In this document: in pieces, positions 51,951 to 61,176 of the stretch
How the letters are laid out: every line of letters begins with the position of its first letter
Position numbering within the stretch: position 1 is the stretch's first letter
Origin: Flavobacterium nitrogenifigens
GTDB taxonomy: Bacteria > Bacteroidota > Bacteroidia > Flavobacteriales > Flavobacteriaceae
Length of the DNA: 64,000 bases
Reading direction: 5' to 3'
Assembly: GCF_003254565.1 (NCBI RefSeq)
Contig: NZ_QJRI01000173.1
Coordinates: 147,555-211,554 of the forward strand
The notes under the pieces: model-generated
Told to the model about the DNA's origin: nothing
The model's input: only the letters and a program-made list of their open reading frames with translations
The model's database searches: none
Position numbers and translations under genes: made by a program

Positions 51951-52199
51951 TTAATCTATTTTCTTAGAATCACCAAAAGATTGGTTGATATTAGCAAAAG
52001 ATAGTTCGTTATTTTTAACTACAATCTTATTACTTGCGATACGTGGATTATCTTGTTTTCTTCCTCCACCAGTAGAACCATCCACAGGAGGAATTATGCT
52101 TACTTTTTCATTTGAAAGAGTTGTCGAAGCTGGTGATGCAAAAGAAGTTGCAACTATTACTAATGAGAATAATCCGAATGTTAAAGCTGTTTTTTTCAT
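51951..52199 (-). CDS. Small secreted hypothetical protein
   Basis: An 82-residue protein. Residues 1-22 are a signal peptide (MKKTALTFGLFSLVIVATSF, then ASP). The mature part of about 60 residues is Ser/Asn/Gly-rich (IPPVDGSTGGGRKQDNPRIA) with no Cys and no known domain. It lies between a TPR sensor kinase and a LytTR regulator, with a LytTR-like direct repeat 116 bases before its ATG, so it could be a secreted regulated product or signal of this cluster (inference). Confidence 0.65.
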   Translation of the reverse strand: MKKTALTFGLFSLVIVATSFASPASTTLSNEKVSIIPPVDGSTGGGRKQDNPRIASNKIVVKNNELSFANINQSFGDSKKID

Positions 52200-52314
52200 G
52201 ACCTGAGGGTTTTAATGTTGTTTTAATTTTTGGAGATGATTCACTGTTTACTTGCGAATCAGAGTGTAAAACTAACACCAGGTTGAAAAAAAATTTATAC
52301 AAAAAATTGAGTTT

Positions 52315-52344
52315 ATAGTCAATCATACCCAATTGATAGTCAAT
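52315..52344 (-). promoter_or_regulatory. LytTR-type binding site: two 9-bp direct repeats, 21-bp period
   Basis: ATAGTCAAT occurs at 52315-52323 and 52336-52344, identical over 9 bases with a 12-base spacer. Two 9-bp repeats with a 12-bp spacer is the standard geometry for LytTR regulators such as AgrA. It sits between the LytTR gene and the small secreted protein gene. A single ATAGTCAAT also occurs at 32144-32152 near the susC promoter. Confidence 0.55.
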
Positions 52345-52374
52345 GGACGGCAAATTAGTGTAAATATCTAATTT

Positions 52375-53193
52375 TTAGACTTCTAGATAATTTCCTGCTG
52401 CAAAATCGGCAATAATCTGCTCTACATTTGCTCTATAAGTTTTAGAAAATGGAATTTTTTTGGCGGAGTTTTTTATGTAACAGATTGAGTTTCCGCTATG
52501 AATCCTCGAAATGTAATTTCTATTAATTACATAACTGTTATGAATACGAATAAACGGATACGTCAAAACGCTTTCAAAATGCTTTAACGTTTTAAACGCC
52601 GTAATCATTTCACCAGTATTTAAATAAATATCGGTTGAGTTATTATCGGCTTGAAAATAGCAAATATCCTCAGCATTCAGATATCGGTAATCACCATATG
52701 ACTTTATACAAATGGTTAATGGTTTTTGGATATTTTGAGGAATCGTGACGTTATTTATATTATCAATTACAATAGAAGTCTGTTCTTCTATTGAACCAAC
52801 TATTTTAGCCTCGAAATTTGCTTTTTTAAGCTTTAAAACAGCTTTCAGTAGATCAATATTCGCAACAGGCTTTAAAAGATAGTCAAATACGCCATATTGA
52901 ATAGCATCGAAAGCTTTCTCTTTTGTATTGGTAGTAATTATAATTTTGGGAATTTCCTGAAAGAACCGGTGCAATTCGCTTATAAAAGTCAAAGACAAAT
53001 GACTTGACACATTTTCGGGTTCTATTTCTAGAAAAACCAAATCCGGTTTATGTTCTAAAACCAATTCTAAACCTTCCTGAAAATTTGATGCCGATGCCTT
53101 AAAAGATAATTCTGAAAAACCTGAAGCCGTTGTTTTGGTTTTCAAAATACTCTCAGCAACATCATCAATTATTATATACGAATACTTTTTCAA
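52375..53193 (-). CDS. LytTR-type response regulator with Asp-to-Glu receiver
   Basis: A 272-residue regulator with an N-terminal receiver fold and a C-terminal LytTR DNA-binding domain (about 165-265; ICIKSYGDYRYLNAEDICYF, FIRIHNSYVINRNYISRI). At the phospho-acceptor the usual LVFLDIEMP is LVFLEIEPE, so Asp is Glu. Glu can mimic the phosphorylated state, so the protein may be constitutively active or respond to another signal. The acidic pair IIIDDVAES and KPVANIDLLK are kept. No kinase gene is directly attached. Confidence 0.9.
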   Translation of the reverse strand: MKKYSYIIIDDVAESILKTKTTASGFSELSFKASASNFQEGLELVLEHKPDLVFLEIEPENVSSHLSLTFISELHRFFQEIPKIIITTNTKEKAFDAIQYGVFDYLLKPVANIDLLKAVLKLKKANFEAKIVGSIEEQTSIVIDNINNVTIPQNIQKPLTICIKSYGDYRYLNAEDICYFQADNNSTDIYLNTGEMITAFKTLKHFESVLTYPFIRIHNSYVINRNYISRIHSGNSICYIKNSAKKIPFSKTYRANVEQIIADFAAGNYLEV

Positions 53194-53407
53194 TTTCAGG
53201 TTTTATTGGTTTCTCACGGCGCAATCATAATCAAAAAAATACTTTTAATTGCTATGTGAAGAAAAAAAATTGGTCTTTGCAGTAATTACAGATTTAAAAT
53301 TACGGATTTAAACATCTTAAACATTTCATTGTTAATACATTACAATAAAATGTTGATACATAAGGATGAAATGCAAAAAAAACCGATAAAATGCTTGTTT
53401 CAAAAAT

Positions 53408-53443
53408 TAAAAATCCCAAACTCCTTTACGGAATTTGGGATCT
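53408..53443 (-). terminator. glyS terminator
   Basis: On the minus strand ATCCCAAATTCCGTAAAGGAGTTTGGGATTTTT: an 8-bp stem followed by T residues, just past the glyS stop. The rest of the 270-bp gap to the LytTR gene is AT-rich without a gene. Confidence 0.75.
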
Positions 53444-53462
53444 ATAGTATAACTTGTAAAGA

Positions 53463-55004
53463 TTACATTTTCATTAACCAGTTTTTCATCGAAACTTCGT
53501 TTTCGATAATACCTCTTAATTCAGCAATTTTTACACGATCTTGTTTCATTGTATCTCTATGACGAATTGTTACCGTTTCGTCTTCAAGCGTCTGATGATC
53601 TACTGTAATACAGAAAGGCGTTCCAAGAGCATCTTGCCTTCTGTAACGACGTCCTACAGCATCTTTTTCATCATAAGCCACATTGAAATCCCATTTCAAA
53701 TCTTCAATGATTTTTCTTGAAACTTCTGGCAGACCATCTTTTTTAACTAATGGCAATACTGCCGCTTTAGTTGGTGCTAAAACTGCTGGCAATTTTAAAA
53801 CTGTTCTTGTAGAACCGTCTTCAAGAGTTTCTTCTTTTAATGAAGTAGCAAAAACCGCCAAGAACATACGATCTAAACCTACAGAAGTTTCTACTACGTA
53901 AGGAACATAGTTTTCGTTTAATTCAGGATCAAAATATTGTAATTTTCTTCCAGAATATTCTTCGTGCGCTTTTAAATCGAAATCGGTACGAGAGTGAATT
54001 CCTTCCAATTCTTTAAATCCGAATGGGAAGTTAAATTCGATATCAGCTGCTGCGTTTGCGTAGTGTGCTAATTTCTCATGATCGTGAAAACGGTAATTCT
54101 CTTTTCCTAATCCTAAAGATAAATGCCATTTTAAACGCGTTTCTTTCCAGTATTCGTATGATTTCATTTCTTCTCCTGGACGCACAAAAAATTGCATTTC
54201 CATTTGTTCGAACTCACGCATACGGAAAATAAATTGTCTTGCTACAATTTCATTTCTGAACGCTTTACCTGTTTGAGCAATTCCAAAAGGAACTTTCATA
54301 CGGCCAGATTTCTGAACGTTTAAAAAGTTCACAAAAATACCTTGAGCTGTTTCTGGACGTAAATATAAATCCATAGCATTTTCTGCAGATGCACCTAATT
54401 TTGTTCCGAACATTAAGTTAAATTGTTTTACCTCTGTCCAGTTTTTAGAACCCGTTTCAGGATCAGCAATTTCAAGTTCTTCGATCAATGCTTTCACATC
54501 GGCCAAATCTCCTGCTCCCAAAGAACGTCCTAAACGCTCTCTGATTTCTTTTTCTTTAGCCAAATATTCAATTACACGAGCGTTTGTAGTAACAAACTCT
54601 TGTTCGTTGAATGCATCGCCAAAACGAGCTTTTGCTTTGTCAATTTCTTTTTGTGCTTTTTGGTGAATTTTTTCAGCATGATCTTCAACCAAAACATCAG
54701 CTCTATATCTTTTTTTAGAATCTTTATTATCAATTAATGGATCATTGAAAGCATCAACGTGACCAGAAGCTTTCCAAGTTGTTGGATGCATCAATATTGC
54801 AGCATCAAGGCCGACAATATTCTCATTCATCTGAACCATTGATTTCCACCAATATTCACGGATATTCTTTTTTAATTCGACACCGTTTTGTGCGTAATCG
54901 TATACAGCACTTAAACCATCGTAAACTTCGCTTGACGGAAAAATAAATCCGTACTCTTTTGCGTGCGAAACCACATTCTTAAATATATCTTCTTGTTTTG
55001 CCAT
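53463..55004 (-). CDS. glyS: Glycyl-tRNA synthetase, single-chain dimeric type
   Basis: A 513-residue class II synthetase of the alpha2 (eukaryote/archaeal-like) type. Its N-terminal start is SHAKEYGFIFPSSEVYDGLS; motif 1 lies around IREYWWKSMVQ; the catalytic core has LRPETAQGIFVNFLNV, GIAQTGKAFRNEIVARQFIF (motif 2), MREFEQMEMQFFV and VVETSVGLDRMFLAV (motif 3). The C-terminal anticodon-binding domain follows (PAVLAPTKAAVLPLVKKDG, RYRRQDALGTPFCITVDH). Complete. A TATTTTTG -7 match lies 8-15 bases upstream of the ATG on the minus strand. Confidence 0.97.
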   Translation of the reverse strand: MAKQEDIFKNVVSHAKEYGFIFPSSEVYDGLSAVYDYAQNGVELKKNIREYWWKSMVQMNENIVGLDAAILMHPTTWKASGHVDAFNDPLIDNKDSKKRYRADVLVEDHAEKIHQKAQKEIDKAKARFGDAFNEQEFVTTNARVIEYLAKEKEIRERLGRSLGAGDLADVKALIEELEIADPETGSKNWTEVKQFNLMFGTKLGASAENAMDLYLRPETAQGIFVNFLNVQKSGRMKVPFGIAQTGKAFRNEIVARQFIFRMREFEQMEMQFFVRPGEEMKSYEYWKETRLKWHLSLGLGKENYRFHDHEKLAHYANAAADIEFNFPFGFKELEGIHSRTDFDLKAHEEYSGRKLQYFDPELNENYVPYVVETSVGLDRMFLAVFATSLKEETLEDGSTRTVLKLPAVLAPTKAAVLPLVKKDGLPEVSRKIIEDLKWDFNVAYDEKDAVGRRYRRQDALGTPFCITVDHQTLEDETVTIRHRDTMKQDRVKIAELRGIIENEVSMKNWLMKM

Positions 55005-55102
55005 AGTGATGCAAAAATATAAAAACTAGCTTTATAAAAAAGAAAAATTATAAAGATTGAAGGTTTGATTTTGTTACTTTTGTAAATAAAATCTCTCTTT
55101 TT

Positions 55103-55783
55103 GTGATTAATTATCTAATAAATCTATTTTTCCCTAAAGTTTGCAGTGGATGCCACTCGCTTTTGCTTCAGAATGAAACGGTTTTTTGCACCGGATGCCG
55201 ACACGAAATGCCTCTAACCCAATATCATTTAAATCCTAAAAATGAAGCTGCCAAAAAGTTTTATGGCAAGATCGACATTCAATTTGCGTCTGCATTTTTG
55301 TATTTTAATAAAAAAGGAATGGTTCAAGAATTAATTCATAATTTAAAATACAAAGGTCATCAGGAAATCGGAACTGTCTTAGGAAATTGGTATGCTGAAG
55401 ATTTAAAAGAACTTCAATTCGAAATTCCTTTTGATGCTGTCATTCCCGTTCCGCTCCATAAAAGAAAATTTAAGGAGCGTGGCTATAATCAGGCCACCAC
55501 TTTTGGAAAAGCAATTGCATCGGGTTTTGAAATTCCTTTTACAGAAAATATCTTGATCCGAAAATTATATACCAAAACACAATCCAAGAAAAACCTTTTG
55601 GGAAGATCTGAAAATATTGAAAACATTTTTGATGTCAAATTCAGCGAATCTGATTACAATAAACATTTCTTAATTGTTGACGACGTGCTTACGACAGGCG
55701 CAACACTCGAAGCATGCTCAAAAGCTCTACAGAAAATACCTGGTGTTAAGATTAGTATACTCTGTATGGCTATGGCACATTAA
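55103..55783 (+). CDS. ComF family protein, GTG start
   Basis: A 226-residue protein with an N-terminal zinc finger (KVCSGCHSLLLQNETVFCTG, then C) and a C-terminal phosphoribosyltransferase-like domain carrying the PRPP loop FLIVDDVLTTGATLEAC (about 188-205) and DAVIPVPLHKRKFKERGYNQ. ComF proteins work in natural DNA uptake, interacting with primosome and recombination proteins. The start must be the GTG at 55103 because no ATG precedes the first CxxC. A TACTTTTG -7 box lies at 55075-55082. The gene ends 17 bases from the convergent metalloprotease. Confidence 0.92.
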   Translation: MINYLINLFFPKVCSGCHSLLLQNETVFCTGCRHEMPLTQYHLNPKNEAAKKFYGKIDIQFASAFLYFNKKGMVQELIHNLKYKGHQEIGTVLGNWYAEDLKELQFEIPFDAVIPVPLHKRKFKERGYNQATTFGKAIASGFEIPFTENILIRKLYTKTQSKKNLLGRSENIENIFDVKFSESDYNKHFLIVDDVLTTGATLEACSKALQKIPGVKISILCMAMAH

Positions 55784-55800
55784 TCTTTGAAATTCAGAAA

Positions 55801-58470
55801 TTAATTCACCAATATTTTTTTCACTTCTTTTCTGTTACCATCAGTAACTGTTACAAAATAAAGACCTGAAGGCACATCTGGCAATTGAATATCTTGAATA
55901 AAATATCCTGAACCTTGAAAAGTTCTATCGTAAACATATTTTCCATTAATATCATTAACGTAAACTTTAATTTCGCTTACTGAATCTCTATCAAATTGCA
56001 CTGTAAAAGTTCCTTTGTTTGGATTTGGAAATGCCATAAACTTAACATTCTCAAAATCTTGATTTCCTAATGTATAGGTTTTAGTGCAAATATTTACTGA
56101 AGCAGAATTTATTGTCCCTAAAGCGCCTACTCTATCATCAAAAACTCTAAAAGTCCAATTTCCTTGCGGATTTTCACCATTAAAAGCACTTAGAGCAGTT
56201 GAAGGAATAACAATCTGGCTAGTAGTCGTATTACAGTTTAATGCGGTTCCGCTATCGTCAAATTGTAAAGCAAAAGTTGCATTTGTACTTCCACAGTTTT
56301 TATTAAACAAAGTCACCACTGTTCCGCTCGGACTTATGATTTGCATAGTCAAATCTGAAAATCTCGCATGTGTTACATTTACCGAAACATTTACATCTGA
56401 AATCAATCCAGATGAAGAAGGTACAGAAACAGTTTTGTTTACATTTACATTAACATCTGTCGAATATCCGCCACCAAAATTATACGACGCGCAAGATGTA
56501 GAAACCGTATATCCTATAGCAAATGTTTTTTTATTTATAGCATAATAAATATTATTGACTGGTTCTATCAAAAGCCTACAGTTTGTAGCGGCATCAATTT
56601 CTGGAACCAATATGGTTTCAGAACCATCATTTGGAGTATTGCTTACTAAAACAATTGGATAGGTTAATCCGCCATCTACAGATAATTTTATATTTACGTT
56701 TGATGATCCAGGCAGTGTATTTGTATTATTTACACTCCATGTAATCGTTTGTGCAGATCCTTTTGCCCAACCCAGATTTTCGTCTGTTTGGGAAGTTACT
56801 GCAAATGGTCCGGCTGCGTCACTTACAGTAACAATCATTGCATCTGTATTGGTTTGTGCCTTTCCTAAAGCGGCGTTGTCTCTTCCTGTCAGAGTAAAAT
56901 TCATTGTTTTTGCAATAGAAGAAACAGATTCCCAACTTGTCGTCAATTGATTATTTAATACCGAACTTAAAGCAGGCATATAACGAACTGGTGAAGTTGT
57001 TGGCGAAAAAGATCTAAACATTGGCCCATCTGGTTTTGTAGGATACGTTAAACTATTACTTGCAAAAGTTGTTATAGCACTATCAAATTGCTCCCAAGTA
57101 TAGGTTATAGAATTTCCTTCAGGATCAGAACCTGTTCCTGTCAAAATAAATGGTGTACTAATTGGAATAGTATAGTCTGAACCTGCCTTTATAACAGGTG
57201 GATTATTATCAGCTATAGGTGTAGACACAGGACAAGTTTTTCCTGCTAGATTATTTTGTATCTGACTAATGCTTGCATAAGAAAAATAATCGTCTGAATG
57301 ATTCTGAACATCATAATCTGTTACTCCAGCATACCCCATAATGGTTGAACCACTTCCTGGTTCGTAGCATGTTCCCATTCCTTCATTTGCATATGAAAAA
57401 GTATGTGATCCCCCAAGCTGGTGTCCCATTTCATGAGCTACAAAATCAATATCAAAATTATCACCTTGCGGTTTTGCGTCTGCTGGAGATGTAAATGCAC
57501 TTCCCTTTCCTAGAGGTTCACTAGAAGTAGGGCTCACACATACACAACCAATACAACTTGCGTTCCCTCCTCCGCCCGAGGCTCCAAACAAATGACCAAT
57601 ATCATAATTGGCCTCGCCGATAACATTGGTTAATGTTGTCTGTACTTCTTTTGGCCAAGCAGGATTGTTATTATCAGCACCTACTGATGCAATAGAATAA
57701 GGGTCTGTAGATGCATCTGTATAAATAACAGCGTCATTATTTGCAACTAAAATTAATTGTACAGCAAGATCTCTATTAAAAATACCATTTACTCGAGTTA
57801 AAGTAGCATTCATTCCCGCCAAGGCTCCTGCTACTGTTCCGCCAAAATAAGCTGTGTATTCGCCTGTACAGGATAGTGCCAATCGAAGTGTTTTGAACTC
57901 TTTGGCATTTGAAGCTGCTTTAGCAGTAACAGAAGATGTGTTCTTAGAAATCGAATTGGGAGTTTTGCAATCCAAAATCATTTTTGATGCTGCGTTATCT
58001 GTCGATTTAAACAAAACGTATTCCGATTTATTGTCTGGGTTTTGTTCAATATATTCTGTTGGTCTTGCTGTCCTAAAAACCATCGTTTGCATACCAATTG
58101 GAGCAACGCTAAAATGTATTTTAGCACCTTTATCATCTATTCCTCGACCTTCATAAGATCTAATTTCTGGATATTTTGCCTGTAATTCTGGATCAAAATT
58201 AGATGATTCCCAAACCGAAAAACGTTCTAAAATCCCATCCGTATTAGGAATTGTAATTTCTGAAACAGTATTTTTTGCAGTTTTATTTGATGCCGAAACT
58301 AACTTTGAGCTGAGTAGACTTGTATTTAATTTATAGTATAATTTATTAGAACTTACACCATCCGTTTTTCGCGAAAACGATGAAGAAGTTACTCTCTGCC
58401 ATAAAACATCCTGTGCATTCATCGCTGCAAAACAGAAAATTAAAAATATACAAAGTAGTTGTTTTTTCAT
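55801..58470 (-). CDS. T9SS-secreted zinc metalloprotease (reprolysin-like) with P-domain
   Basis: An 889-residue secreted protein with a signal peptide ending at AAMNAQ. The catalytic domain has the metzincin zinc site HEMGHQLGGSH at 346-356, with Met-turn region CYEPGSGSTIMGYAGV. Fibronectin/PKD-like parts follow (TYTWEQFDS, ENLGWAKGSAQTITWSV). Next comes a proprotein-convertase P-domain (ARFSDLTMQIISPSG, GNWTFRVFDDRVGALG). The C-terminus is a T9SS type A sorting domain (MAFPNPNKGTFTVQFD ... KEVKKILVN). Extracellular proteolysis for nutrition is likely. Length is typical for flavobacterial members. Confidence 0.93.
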   Translation of the reverse strand: MKKQLLCIFLIFCFAAMNAQDVLWQRVTSSSFSRKTDGVSSNKLYYKLNTSLLSSKLVSASNKTAKNTVSEITIPNTDGILERFSVWESSNFDPELQAKYPEIRSYEGRGIDDKGAKIHFSVAPIGMQTMVFRTARPTEYIEQNPDNKSEYVLFKSTDNAASKMILDCKTPNSISKNTSSVTAKAASNAKEFKTLRLALSCTGEYTAYFGGTVAGALAGMNATLTRVNGIFNRDLAVQLILVANNDAVIYTDASTDPYSIASVGADNNNPAWPKEVQTTLTNVIGEANYDIGHLFGASGGGGNASCIGCVCVSPTSSEPLGKGSAFTSPADAKPQGDNFDIDFVAHEMGHQLGGSHTFSYANEGMGTCYEPGSGSTIMGYAGVTDYDVQNHSDDYFSYASISQIQNNLAGKTCPVSTPIADNNPPVIKAGSDYTIPISTPFILTGTGSDPEGNSITYTWEQFDSAITTFASNSLTYPTKPDGPMFRSFSPTTSPVRYMPALSSVLNNQLTTSWESVSSIAKTMNFTLTGRDNAALGKAQTNTDAMIVTVSDAAGPFAVTSQTDENLGWAKGSAQTITWSVNNTNTLPGSSNVNIKLSVDGGLTYPIVLVSNTPNDGSETILVPEIDAATNCRLLIEPVNNIYYAINKKTFAIGYTVSTSCASYNFGGGYSTDVNVNVNKTVSVPSSSGLISDVNVSVNVTHARFSDLTMQIISPSGTVVTLFNKNCGSTNATFALQFDDSGTALNCNTTTSQIVIPSTALSAFNGENPQGNWTFRVFDDRVGALGTINSASVNICTKTYTLGNQDFENVKFMAFPNPNKGTFTVQFDRDSVSEIKVYVNDINGKYVYDRTFQGSGYFIQDIQLPDVPSGLYFVTVTDGNRKEVKKILVN

Positions 58471-58632
58471 ACTCTTAAAATATAGATAATCAAAATTACT
58501 TCAATTAATTTGAAATTATAGTATCAACGCGACAATTTGTTTTTTAATCTGCAAGTCGTCTTATTTTTACAAAAAGACACTCATGGGTTAAAATTCGATT
58601 TATCATAGTATTAAATTTAAAAGAGAATAGTA

Positions 58633-58640
58633 TAAATTTG
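58633..58640 (+). promoter_or_regulatory. Putative -7 element of ribF
   Basis: TAAATTTG, 21 bases before the TTG start of ribF; no -33 TTG at 17-21 bases. The TTG start leaves a short leader. Confidence 0.3.
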
Positions 58641-58661
58641 CAGCATCTTAAATAATTTGTT

Positions 58662-59609
58662 TTGAAGCTCTTTCATTCTATAAACGATTTTCAGTCAACC
58701 AAGAAAACAATTTTAACTCTTGGCACCTTTGATGGCGTGCATATTGGTCATAAAAAAATTCTCGAACGAATTACTCAGAATACTGAAAATGGAAAATATG
58801 AAAGCTTGGTTCTAACCTTTTTTCCACACCCAAGAATGGTTCTTCAGGAAAAATCTGAAATAAGATTACTCAACACCATTGAGGAAAAAATAAAACTTTT
58901 GGAAGCAACCGGTATAGAAAACCTTGTTGTTCATCCTTTTAACGAAAGTTTTTCAAGATTAACTGCAGAGGAATTTGTTCGTACGATTTTAGTAGAGAAA
59001 TTCCAGATTCAAAAAATTATTATTGGACATGATCATCGTTTTGGCCGCAATAGAACTGCAAATATTGACGACCTAATTGCTTTTGGAATCGAATACGGAT
59101 TTGAAGTGGAACAGATTTCTGCTGAAGAAATTCAAGATGTTTCGGTTAGTTCAACCAAAATCAGAAAAGCCTTAAATGAAGGCAACATGGCCTTGGCAAA
59201 CGAATATTTAGGCTACAGCTATTTCTTAAACGGAACAGTAGTAAAAGGAAAACAGTTGGGACGAACTATTGGTTTTCCTACAGCAAATATTTATATCGAA
59301 GAAGATTATAAACTTATACCAAAAATTGGCGTTTATGTTGCAAAAGCCATAGTAAATGGAGAAACTCTTTATGGTATGATGAATATTGGTTTTAATCCTA
59401 CTGTTAATGGAGAAAAACAAACTATTGAAATTCATTTATTTAATTTTGACAAAGACATCTACGATCAAAATATTGAAGTTTCTTTATTGCATTATATTCG
59501 TGAAGAACAAAAATTTGGTTCATTAGATGCCTTAAAAGCACAGCTTCATCAAGATCAAACCGATTCTTTAGCTTTTGTAAATTCTTTAATAAAAAACCAG
59601 ACTGCATAG
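58662..59609 (+). CDS. ribF: Bifunctional riboflavin kinase/FAD synthetase, TTG start
   Basis: A 315-residue enzyme that makes FMN and FAD. The N-terminal adenylyltransferase domain starts with TILTLGTFDGVHIGHKKIL and has LVLTFFPHP and IIGHDHRFGRNRTANID. The C-terminal flavokinase domain has VVKGKQLGRTIGFPTANIYI, KIGVYVAKAI, and MMNIGFNPT. The start is TTG 58662 (MKLFHSINDF); the nearest ATG in frame would cut into the conserved nucleotidyltransferase block. Complete at the C-terminus. Confidence 0.96.
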   Translation: MKLFHSINDFQSTKKTILTLGTFDGVHIGHKKILERITQNTENGKYESLVLTFFPHPRMVLQEKSEIRLLNTIEEKIKLLEATGIENLVVHPFNESFSRLTAEEFVRTILVEKFQIQKIIIGHDHRFGRNRTANIDDLIAFGIEYGFEVEQISAEEIQDVSVSSTKIRKALNEGNMALANEYLGYSYFLNGTVVKGKQLGRTIGFPTANIYIEEDYKLIPKIGVYVAKAIVNGETLYGMMNIGFNPTVNGEKQTIEIHLFNFDKDIYDQNIEVSLLHYIREEQKFGSLDALKAQLHQDQTDSLAFVNSLIKNQTA

Positions 59610-59647
59610 TTTTTACAGTTTTTAAACCATCGTAGTTATTTTTTTAG

Positions 59648-59655
59648 TAAATTTG
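59648..59655 (+). promoter_or_regulatory. Putative -7 element of the small membrane protein gene
   Basis: TAAATTTG, 52 bases before the ATG at 59708; no -33 TTG seen at the standard spacing. Confidence 0.3.
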
Positions 59656-59707
59656 ATAGAACACTGTTTTTCAAATATTTACTATTAACTTCTAAAAAAT
59701 AACCACT

Positions 59708-60145
59708 ATGAAATTACCTAAAGAAATTACCAATGGGTTTTTGATTTTCCTCGGAATTGGCATTTATTTTTTATTAATGAATGTACTAGGTTTAGCAGAT
59801 TTGTTTTATTTGAGAACACTCAACGTTTTCTTTATATTCTACGGTGTTAACAGGACCATGCAGATGAATCTTCATGAAGGGGAAACCAATTTTTTATCTA
59901 ATGCCATTTCTGCAATGACAACTTCTGTAGTTGGTGTATGTATGAGTGTATTTGGCTTATTAGTTTATAGTTACGCCCGAGGCGGAGATGCCTACGTAAG
60001 AACTTTGTCCGAAACATTTATGTTCGGAGGAAATCCATCAGTGCCAACTTATTGTATCTGTCTATTATTTGAAGGAATCGCTTCTTCTGTAATAGTTACT
60101 TTAATGATGATGCTGTATTGGAATAATAAATATGCAGCGGATTGA
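59708..60145 (+). CDS. Small membrane protein, hypothetical
   Basis: A 145-residue integral membrane protein with four hydrophobic segments: GFLIFLGIGIYFLLMNVLGL, LRTLNVFFIFYGV, AMTTSVVGVCMSVFGLLVYS and ASSVIVTLMMMLYW. No motif points to a function; I recognise it only as a type found in Flavobacteriia. It lies between ribF and the JmjC-like gene with its own probable promoter and a strong terminator, so it is probably a monocistronic unit. Confidence 0.8.
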   Translation: MKLPKEITNGFLIFLGIGIYFLLMNVLGLADLFYLRTLNVFFIFYGVNRTMQMNLHEGETNFLSNAISAMTTSVVGVCMSVFGLLVYSYARGGDAYVRTLSETFMFGGNPSVPTYCICLLFEGIASSVIVTLMMMLYWNNKYAAD

Positions 60146-60209
60146 TTTTTGAAATCGATTCGATCAAAAAATTAGTTAATAGAGTTCAAAAATTTCAACA
60201 AAAATATTT

Positions 60210-60247
60210 AAATTGCTTATAGCTCCGACTATAAGCAATTTTTTTAT
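60210..60247 (+). terminator. Terminator after the small membrane protein
   Basis: ATTGCTTATAG (60212-60222) pairs perfectly with CTATAAGCAAT (60229-60239), 6-nt loop, then a T-run. It ends only 10 bases before the next ATG. Confidence 0.88.
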
Positions 60248-60255
60248 TTAATAGA

Positions 60256-61122
60256 ATGAAATTAAAACAAATAGAGAGGGTTAAAAAAATCTCTAAAGCA
60301 GATTTTGTTTCCCAATATGTAAAAAAACAAATTCCTGTTGTTATTGAAGAATTGACCGAAGACTGGCCAGCTTATAACAAATGGAAATTATCTTATATAA
60401 AAGAAATCGCAGGAAATTCAATCGTTCCTTTATATGATGACAGACCTGTAAATCATGAAGATGGCTTTAATGAGGCGCATACCACAATGAAGATGAGCGA
60501 CTATATTGACTTGTTGCTAGAAAAACCTACAAACTACCGTATTTTTCTTTACAATTTAATAAAAGAGGTTCCGTCATTAAAAAACGACTTCTTATGGCCC
60601 GATATTGGCTTAAAATTAGTGAAGCAAATGCCAATGTTATTTTTTGGAGGAGAAAATTCGAGAGTTTTCATGCACTACGATATTGACTATTCCAACATTC
60701 TTCATTTCCATTTTCATGGCGAAAAACAATGCATGATTTTTGCTCCAAACCAGTCTAAATTTATGTACAAAGTGCCTCATGCTTTGATTTCGAGAGAAGA
60801 CATTGATTTTGATAATCCAGATTATGAAAAATTTCCAGCACTTAAAAATATCGAAGGTTATATCACAAATCTAAAACATGGCGAAATGCTCTATATGCCA
60901 GAAGGCTATTGGCACTATATGAAATACTTAACACCTGGCTTTTCGATGAGTCTTCGCTCCTTTCCAAAAAACATTGTCAATTTGTCTAAAGCAGCCTACA
61001 ATGTATTTATTATGCGCCATTTTGATATTATGATGCGAAAAATTCAAGGTCAAAAATGGATTGATTATAAGAACGAAAAGGCACTAAAAGATACGAATCA
61101 AAATTTGCAGCGTACTCTTTAG
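60256..61122 (+). CDS. JmjC/cupin-8 domain protein, probable Fe(II)/2-oxoglutarate oxygenase
   Basis: A 288-residue protein of the FIH-like cupin_8 family. The metal site is His140-x-Asp142 (RVFMHYDIDYSN) with the distal His220 in MPEGYWHYMKYL, a complete facial triad. LHFHFHGEKQCMIFAP is the co-substrate region. The N-terminal KQIPVVIEELTEDWPAYNKW is typical of the family. Bacterial members hydroxylate amino acids of proteins or small molecules; the substrate cannot be read. Cytoplasmic, no signal peptide. Confidence 0.88.
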   Translation: MKLKQIERVKKISKADFVSQYVKKQIPVVIEELTEDWPAYNKWKLSYIKEIAGNSIVPLYDDRPVNHEDGFNEAHTTMKMSDYIDLLLEKPTNYRIFLYNLIKEVPSLKNDFLWPDIGLKLVKQMPMLFFGGENSRVFMHYDIDYSNILHFHFHGEKQCMIFAPNQSKFMYKVPHALISREDIDFDNPDYEKFPALKNIEGYITNLKHGEMLYMPEGYWHYMKYLTPGFSMSLRSFPKNIVNLSKAAYNVFIMRHFDIMMRKIQGQKWIDYKNEKALKDTNQNLQRTL

Positions 61123-61131
61123 TTTTAAATA

Positions 61132-61172
61132 AAAAAAGCGATTGAGCTTTATGAAACTCAACCGCTTTTTTT
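61132..61172. terminator. Bidirectional terminator between the JmjC-like gene and the T9SS protein
   Basis: AAAAAAGCGATTGAG pairs with CTCAACCGCTTTTTT (one mismatch) around a short loop; T-run on one side and A-run on the other. It serves both convergent genes. Confidence 0.85.
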
Positions 61173-61176
61173 AATT

